A stretch of DNA of 64,000 nucleotides from Polynucleobacter tropicus. Its GTDB lineage: Bacteria; Pseudomonadota; Gammaproteobacteria; Burkholderiales; Burkholderiaceae. The translations under genes were made by a program, and so were the position numbers. How positions within the stretch are numbered: the first letter of the stretch is position 1; the number at the start of each line of letters is the position of its first letter. A model generated the notes under the pieces. It was given only the letters and a program-made list of their open reading frames with translations. It did no database searches and was not told the origin of the DNA. The stretch is taken from assembly GCF_013307225.1 (NCBI RefSeq), contig NZ_CP028942.1, positions 1,576,956-1,640,955 of the forward strand, written 5' to 3'. Positions 61,927-64,000 of this stretch are shown here, piece after piece.

Positions 61927-63036
61927 CTATGCTAGATCTAATTTGCATAAATTGATTTGCTCTGCAATTGCGTTGATGTTCATCACTTTTGACGCAAGAC
62001 CTGCATTTGAAACAGACCCTGGCATACCCCACACCACACTACTTTGCTCGTCTTGAACAAAAATTAAACCTTTTTGATTGGAAATTGCATGACAGCCTTG
62101 TAAACCATCTGAACCCATGCCGGTCAAAACAATAGCCAAAACTGCTGAACCGTACACTTGAGATGCCGAGCGAAAAAGAACGTCTACAGAAGGGCGACAA
62201 TTATTTTCAGCCGCCTTACTGTTTAAATGAATTGCAATGTCCGCCCCTACTTTTGTTAATGCCATATGAAGGCCGCCTCGGGCAATATATACATAACCCG
62301 GAATTGCTATTTCACCGTGCTCAGCCTCTTTAACTCTTAAGTTACTAATGGCTTCTAATCTAGTGGCCAACGAAGCAGTAAAGCCTTCTGGCATGTGTTG
62401 CACTATGAAAATAGGGATATTTAGAGTGGGTCTAATTTGCTTTAGTAATTCTATTAACGCTATAGGACCACCCGTTGAAGAGCCAATACAAATTGCTCGC
62501 ACATCACTTAGACGCTCAAGGTAAGTTCTTTCATTTTGATGAACACCATTTGTAACCCCTACCTCTTGTTGTGTGTTGGTTGGATTTTTTCTGAGGTTTA
62601 ACTGTTTACGAGAGATTCTTTGTCCTGCATGATGAATGATTTTGGGAATCAGATCACTCTCCACAACTCGACCGATATCAGAGATGCTTACGTTTGTATG
62701 ATCTGGCTTAGCAACACAATCGCTTGCGCCCACTGAATAAGCCTCAATCGCAGCCTCGCTATCATCATGCGCATGAGAGGCAAACATAATGATTGGTAAA
62801 TCTCGGTGATTTTCTCGAATATTTTTTAATGCTTGAATGCCATTTATTTTTGGCATTTCCGTATCAAGAATGACGACATCGGGTGATAGCGATTCAACCG
62901 CGTTAGCCGCATCTTCGCCATCAACCGCGTACCCAATAACCTCAATTTGATCGCAACCCTTAAGGCATTTGGTGACAATTTTTCTAATGACAGCAGAGTC
63001 ATCAACAATAAGAACACGTATCTTGCTTGTAATCAA
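61927..63036 (-). CDS. cheB: Chemotaxis methylesterase/glutamine deamidase CheB
   Basis: The receiver domain has the acidic pair in LIVDDSAV, D58 in VILDTEMPKING and the lysine in VAKPDH. After a linker, the methylesterase domain has the catalytic triad: S186/S187 region in IGSSTGGP, H214 in VQHMPEGFT and D310 in TGMGSDG. It demethylates and deamidates chemoreceptors when phosphorylated by CheA. The start is TTG behind AAGGA. With cheR it forms a two-gene adaptation module. Confidence 0.92.
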   Translation of the reverse strand: MITSKIRVLIVDDSAVIRKIVTKCLKGCDQIEVIGYAVDGEDAANAVESLSPDVVILDTEMPKINGIQALKNIRENHRDLPIIMFASHAHDDSEAAIEAYSVGASDCVAKPDHTNVSISDIGRVVESDLIPKIIHHAGQRISRKQLNLRKNPTNTQQEVGVTNGVHQNERTYLERLSDVRAICIGSSTGGPIALIELLKQIRPTLNIPIFIVQHMPEGFTASLATRLEAISNLRVKEAEHGEIAIPGYVYIARGGLHMALTKVGADIAIHLNSKAAENNCRPSVDVLFRSASQVYGSAVLAIVLTGMGSDGLQGCHAISNQKGLIFVQDEQSSVVWGMPGSVSNAGLASKVMNINAIAEQINLCKLDLA

Positions 63037-63103
63037 AACAGTAGTCCTTAAAAATTCACCCGATATTTTATTTAGATAAATGCGAAGGATAAGTTAATAA
63101 AAA

Positions 63104-63133
63104 GGCTTACCAAACCCAAGGGAATGGCAAGCC
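63104..63133 (-). terminator. Terminator after the Gly/Gln-rich gene
   Basis: Outer arms GGCTTACC / GGCAAGCC with one mismatch and an inner CCC/GGG pair form a hairpin, followed on the minus strand by TTTTTATT. It separates the repeat-protein gene from cheB. Confidence 0.75.
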
Positions 63134-63160
63134 TAGTTGTCCCAAAAATCAATTTTTCGA

Positions 63161-64000
63161 TTAATTAAAGTTGATATAAATCGTCTTAAAGTTTTCTGGT
63201 TTTGCACCTAAATCATTAACCGCTTGTCCAACAGCATTACGAACAACGGCAGCCTGATTTCCTTCAACATACCTTGCAGCTGCTGCAGATAATGGTTTGA
63301 TTTGCATACCTTGCTCTGTAGTTGTAGCTGTAAACGGCAAGCTAACTCCTCTTATAGTGACGGCAAAGTTCGTCGAACCAGTTTCCGCGCCCGGGGCTCT
63401 ATAAACAGGATCAACCGTTCTTAAGGACTTAACGTCAACGTTATTAGCTTGTGGCTTGATAGCGTAACCCTTCTCAATAACAGGTGCTTGTCCTGGTTTA
63501 AGAATAACTACTTGTGAATTAACCACTGGAACCTGATCACTCGTAGGGATTGTTCTACCAAGTTGCTGGTTTAAACGATTAGCATTTGTTTGAGCTTGGC
63601 TTGACTGTTGAGGCTCAGCATTATTGCCACCAGGGGTTGGGGTGTTATTGCCACCGGCTGGAGGTGTGTTGTTACCACCCTGACCACCTTGGCCACCACC
63701 TTGGTTACCGCCTTGAGCTCCACCTTGGCCGCCACCTTGGTTACCGCCTTGGCCACCTTGACCACCGCCTTGGTTACCGCCTTGGTTACCGCCCTGACCG
63801 CCCTGGCCACCTTGGTTACCGCCTTGGCCACCTTGACCACCTTGACCGCCTTGAGCTCCACCTTGGCCGCCTTGAGCTCCACCTTGACCACCGCCTTGGT
63901 TACCGCCTTGGCCACCGCCTTGGTTACCGCCCTGACCGCCCTGGCCACCACCTTGGTTACCACCTGACCACCTTGACCGCCTTGAGCTCCACCTTGACCA
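63161..64000 (-). CDS. Gly/Gln/Asn-rich repeat protein, C-terminal part (5' end outside window)
   Basis: The reverse-strand frame ending at 63161 stays open well beyond the GTG at 63526. Going upstream it reads a linker (SSQAQTNANRLNQQLGRT), a GGNN/TP-rich hinge, then an array of GGQ, GGNQ, GGGQ and GGAQ units. The C-terminal 120 residues form a normal globular-looking domain (SLRTVDPVYRAPGAETGSTNFAVTIRGVSLPFTA, ending FKTIYINFN). I do not recognise it. Composition suggests a surface, adhesive or matrix protein. The frame breaks near 63963 because one base seems missing; upstream of that point the GGQ pattern continues in the next frame. Confidence 0.75.
   Translation of the reverse strand, partial: WSRWSSRRSRWSGGNQGGGQGGQGGNQGGGQGGNQGGGQGGAQGGQGGAQGGQGGQGGQGGNQGGQGGQGGNQGGNQGGGQGGQGGNQGGGQGGAQGGNQGGGQGGQGGNNTPPAGGNNTPTPGGNNAEPQQSSQAQTNANRLNQQLGRTIPTSDQVPVVNSQVVILKPGQAPVIEKGYAIKPQANNVDVKSLRTVDPVYRAPGAETGSTNFAVTIRGVSLPFTATTTEQGMQIKPLSAAAARYVEGNQAAVVRNAVGQAVNDLGAKPENFKTIYINFN
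63671..64000 (-). repeat. GGQ/GGNQ/GGGQ/GGAQ-encoding repeat array
   Basis: About 330 bp of 9- and 12-bp units encode Gly-Gly-Gln with Asn, Gly or Ala inserted. Units vary at third positions (GGT/GGC, CAA/CAG), so it is not a recent pure expansion. The array continues beyond the window. It gives long spurious frames on both strands. Confidence 0.9.

Noticed and set aside
63571..63967. Long Val/Ala/Lys- and Thr/Ala/Leu-rich open frames on both strands in the repeat array
   Set aside because: They are alternative frames of the GGQ-encoding repeats. The frame continuous with the normal C-terminal domain is the Gly/Gln one.
63671..64000. Direct repeats that could suggest a CRISPR array or a structural satellite
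   Set aside because: The units are 9-12 bp, without unique spacers, and keep one coding frame; they are a coding repeat.
1..64000. Prophage, insertion sequence or integrative element
   Set aside because: I saw no integrase, transposase, terminal inverted repeats or target duplications, and no tRNA that could serve as attachment site. The catabolic island looks accessory only by content.

Overview
The window looks like a chromosomal segment of a betaproteobacterium of the Burkholderiales, most likely Polynucleobacter or a close relative. This is inferred from the compact, moderately AT-rich genome with many TTG/GTG starts, four tripartite-tricarboxylate (Bug/TctC) binding proteins, a phasin, and family-level resemblance of the proteins. 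I see no tRNA, rRNA, insertion sequence, prophage or CRISPR array. Identifications rest on reading motifs and family memory; no database search was run.

Left part (1-23.8 kb). A truncated MarR regulator with tandem palindromic operators is followed by a secreted metallo-beta-lactamase-fold hydrolase, a quinone oxidoreductase, a histone-deacetylase-family protein, a phasin, a SYLF lipoprotein and ahpC-ahpF. From 7.6 to 12.3 kb lies a light/oxidative-stress type locus: a DCC / chalcone-isomerase-like / DUF3833 operon, a short-chain dehydrogenase, a [4Fe-4S] photolyase with a DUF2256 mini-gene and a frameshifted TIGR03643 gene, and an HNH protein. The DCC operon and the photolyase operon share a near-identical 28-bp dyad at the same distance from their start codons. 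Next come a CaiB CoA-transferase / HMG-CoA-lyase-like operon with a divergent LysR gene, a nitroreductase, htpG, an SbtA-type transporter, an MltF-like transglycosylase and ppk2.

Phosphate region (22.9-36.2 kb). This is a coherent phosphate-starvation block. A Pho-box promoter drives a plcP-like phosphoesterase, an agt-like glycosyltransferase, dgkA and olsB, with an OlsA-like acyltransferase on the other strand. These genes would replace phospholipids by glycolipids and ornithine lipids. The operon runs head-on into pstSCAB-phoU-phoB-phoR-ppx, which has its own Pho box before pstS. With ppk2 at the left edge, uptake, sensing, polyphosphate turnover and membrane remodelling sit together.

Catabolic region (36.3-51.5 kb). 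A choloylglycine-hydrolase-family enzyme and a haloacid dehalogenase are followed by an accessory island: four Bug receptors without TctA/TctB membrane subunits, a ModA-like receptor, LysR and TetR regulators, two cupins, an MDR reductase, an SDR, an intradiol dioxygenase, a D-tartrate-dehydratase-like enolase-superfamily enzyme, a BKACE enzyme and a cyclase-family hydrolase.

Right part (51.8-64 kb). A universal stress protein gene with a perfect FNR/ANR box is divergent from a deacetylase / Pat-like acetyltransferase operon, which suggests oxygen-linked reversible protein acylation. Then follow a DUF3106-like small protein, MgtC, a Sel1-repeat protein, a secreted adenosine-deaminase-like enzyme coupled to an alpha/beta hydrolase, CheR-CheB, and the 3' part of a Gly/Gln-rich repeat protein that runs off the window and carries a probable one-base frame break.
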